From NCBI GenBank assembly GCA_016713435.1, contig JADJPD010000001.1, positions 434,001-498,000 on the forward strand: 64,000 nucleotides of DNA, written 5' to 3'. The translations under genes and the position numbers were made by a program. Each line of letters begins with the position of its first letter. Within the stretch, counting starts at the first letter, position 1. Below, piece by piece: positions 62,373 to 64,000 of this stretch. The notes under the pieces are model-generated. The model did not search any database. It was not told where the DNA came from and was given only the letters and a program-made list of their open reading frames with translations. This DNA is from Gemmatimonadota bacterium (GTDB taxonomy: Bacteria; Gemmatimonadota; Gemmatimonadetes; Gemmatimonadales; GWC2-71-9).

Positions 62373-63660
62373 ATGACCGACAACTGGCGTTCCCGAGCCC
62401 AGAGTGCCGCCGACGTGGCGGCTCACGTCCAATCCGGCCAGCGTGTGTTCGTGCACGGCGCGGCGATGACGCCCACCCCGCTCCTCGACGCGCTGGTGGC
62501 GCGCACCGACCTTGCCGGGGTCCGCCTCTACCACATGCACCTCGAGGGGCGGGTCCCCTTCGCCGCGCCGGGCCTCTCGGAGCGGCTCCGCTCCGTCTCC
62601 TTCTTCACCGGGGCGGCGCTCCGCCAGCCCATCGCCGACGGCGACGCCGACTTCATGCCGGTGTTCCTCTCGGACATCCCCGACCTCTTCCTGCGCGGCC
62701 ACATCCCGCTCGACGTCGCGGTGGTGCAGCTCTCCCCGCCCGACGCGCACGGGCTCTGCACCCTCGGCACCTCGGTGGACTGCGCCAAGGCCGCCGTGGA
62801 GACCGCCCGGGTGATCCTGGCCGAGATCAACCCCCGGGTGCCGCGGACCCACGGGAACACCGTGGTGCCGCTGGCGCAGGTGACGGCCTTCACCCTCACC
62901 GACCACCCGCTCCACGAGCACCCCCCGGAGCCCGAGACGGAGATCGAGGGCCGCATCGGCGAGCTGGTGGCGTCGCTGGTGGAGGACGGCAGCACGCTGC
63001 AGATGGGCATCGGCGGCATCCCCGACGCGGTGCTGGCCCGCCTCCACGACAAGCGCGACCTGGGCGTCCACACCGAGATGTTCAGCGACCGCCTGCTGGA
63101 CCTCATCGAGGCGGGCGCCGTCACCAACCGCCACAAGGTGGTCCACCCCGGCCGCACGGTGACGAGCTTCATCGCCGGCACGCACCGGATCTTCGACTAC
63201 GTCAACGACAACCCGCTGGTCGAATTCCACCCCTGCAACCGCACCAACGACACCGCACTCATCCGGAAGAACCCCAAGGTGGTGGCCGTCAACTCGGCGA
63301 TCCAGGTGGACCTGACGGGCCAGGTCTGCGCCGACAGCCTCGGGCACCGGATCTACTCGGGGATCGGCGGGCAGATGGACTTCATCCGGGGGGCCGCGCT
63401 CTCGCCGGGCGGGAAGCCGATCATCGCGCTGCCGTCCATGGCCGCGCGCGGCACCATCTCCCGGATCACCCCGGCGCTGTCGGCCGGGGCCGGCGTGGTC
63501 ACCACGCGCGGGCACGTGCACTGGGTGGTGACGGAGTACGGGATCGCGAGCCTGCACGGGAAGACCATCCGCGAGCGCGCGGAGGCGCTGATCAACATCG
63601 CCCACCCGGATGCGCGGGCGGAGTTGAGGCGGGACGCCGGGCGGGTGCTGGGGCGCATGT

Positions 63661-63662
<2 letters not shown>
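62373..63662 (+). CDS. Acetyl-CoA hydrolase/4-hydroxybutyrate-type CoA-transferase
   Basis: A 429-residue class I CoA-transferase-like enzyme. Blocks seen are GQRVFVHGAAMTPTPLLDAL, AVVQLSPPDAHGLCTLGTSVD, LQMGIGGIPDAVLARLHDKRDLGVHTEMFSD (Glu235 is the likely catalytic glutamate), DLTGQVCADSLGHRIYSGIGGQMDFIRGA and WVVTEYGIASLHGKTIRER. It moves CoA between short acyl groups and acetate or succinate, or hydrolyses acetyl-CoA. The exact acyl donor cannot be told. The gene stands alone. Confidence 0.9.
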
Positions 63663-63745
<83 letters not shown>

Positions 63746-63763
63746 GGCGGCCCCGAACGCAAA

Positions 63764-63790
63764 CGGCGGGGTCCCGTGGGGACCCCGCCG
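63764..63790 (-). terminator. Intrinsic terminator after pilC
   Basis: CGGCGGGGTCCC and GGGACCCCGCCG form a perfect 12-bp stem with a 3-base loop, followed on the minus strand by TTTGCG. It lies about 48 bases beyond the pilC stop. Confidence 0.7.
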
Positions 63791-63793
63791 TCT

Positions 63794-63815
63794 GGCGCGG
63801 CCCGTGGGCCGCGCC
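63794..63815. repeat. GC-rich palindrome beside pilC (copy 2 of 2)
   Basis: GGCGCGGCCC, GT, GGGCCGCGCC, preceded by TCT and followed by TACGA. The stem and TCT start are the same as at 17671-17692. Confidence 0.85.
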
Positions 63816-63837
63816 TACGACCGTGGAAGAACGTCGA

Positions 63838-64000
63838 TTACTGGACCGCGTTCATCATGTCGAAGATCGGCAGGTACATGGCCACCACCATGCCGCCGAC
63901 GATGACGCCGAGGACCACGATCATCATGGGCTCCATGAGCGAGAGCAGCGCGCCCACGGCCACGTCCACCTCTTCGTCGTAGAAGTCCGCGATCTTGGTG
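63838..64000 (-). CDS. pilC: Type IV pilus inner-membrane platform protein PilC, C-terminal part
   Basis: The last 53 residues of a T2SSF/PilC-family protein run off the window edge. IADFYDEEVDVAVGALLSLMEPMMIVVLG and GGMVVAMYLPIFDMMNAVQ are the family C-terminal signature with the last transmembrane helix. The 5' part, with the cytoplasmic domains that contact PilB and PilT, lies beyond position 64000. It is about 32 kb from pilMNOPQ and transcribed the same way. Confidence 0.9.
   Translation of the reverse strand, partial: TKIADFYDEEVDVAVGALLSLMEPMMIVVLGVIVGGMVVAMYLPIFDMMNAVQ

Overview
This is a bacterial chromosomal segment of very high GC content (roughly 70 %), with tightly packed genes and many 4-base ATGA or GTGA stop/start overlaps. 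Gene content fits a Gram-negative soil or aquatic lineage: PilQ secretin, lipoproteins with lipoboxes, a porin-like outer-membrane protein, and many secreted peptidases and beta-propellers. The mix (lipoproteins with VAGGC/TAAAC lipoboxes, HAF-repeat protein, M28 peptidases with PAAAQA-type signal peptides, topA-trmFO-xerC order) looks most like Gemmatimonadota. That assignment is an inference from style, with no rRNA marker to confirm it. No tRNA, rRNA, CRISPR array, integrase island or IS element was seen.

Layout. 0.1-11 kb: accessory genes (DUF3455 lipoprotein, PfkB sugar kinase beside a truncated sugar transporter, a 21-bp minisatellite, AraC regulator, VOC protein, PAS sensor kinase, M8-type metalloprotease, HAF lipoprotein). 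11-17.7 kb: housekeeping block topA-trmFO-xerC and aroC-aroK. 17.9-31.8 kb: a large type IV pilus locus, all on the minus strand. It holds pilMNOPQ, two tandem identical pilins with a sigma-54-type promoter, three minor-pilin-like genes, a TMTC-type glycosyltransferase and the pilR-pilS two-component pair. A pilC fragment lies at the window end. 31.8-37.4 kb: GIY-YIG/DUF2461 fusion, DUF983, S4-domain protein, mini flagellar-rod-like protein, an MhqD/MhqO/MarR-like quinone-response cluster, esterase and thioredoxin 2. 37.4-42.1 kb: c-type haem protein, rhodanese, haem-tagged porin, NhaR-like regulator. 42.4-46.4 kb: TerC, bicarbonate transporter SbtA with PII-like SbtB, RtcB. 46.4-50.2 kb: small unknown proteins, a 45-codon gene with its own promoter and terminator, a formaldehyde-activating-enzyme homologue and a glycosyltransferase. 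50.3-63.7 kb: two M28 peptidases, FMN oxidoreductase, flotillin-like protein, haem-tagged beta-propeller, PQQ-like propeller and CoA-transferase.

How the genes work together. The pilus locus is the clearest system. PilS/PilR would drive RNA polymerase sigma-54 at the GG-N10-GC promoter upstream of the pilin pair, and a perfect 11-bp inverted repeat sits just upstream as a candidate PilR site. pilMNOPQ has a separate TTGACA-17-TAGCAT promoter. The TMTC-like protein, inserted between the minor pilins and pilR, suggests surface glycosylation of the pilus.

The most unusual signal is a set of short palindromes, mostly bordered by CGTAG/CTACG. They lie between genes, in leader regions, at a stop codon and, in one case, in frame inside trmFO. 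Several genes also show apparent single-base frameshifts, often in G/C-rich stretches (sensor kinase, pilP, rhodanese, a small exported protein, M28 peptidase, flotillin-like, haem propeller). With a 34-G homopolymer near the end, this suggests residual sequencing or assembly indels rather than true gene decay.
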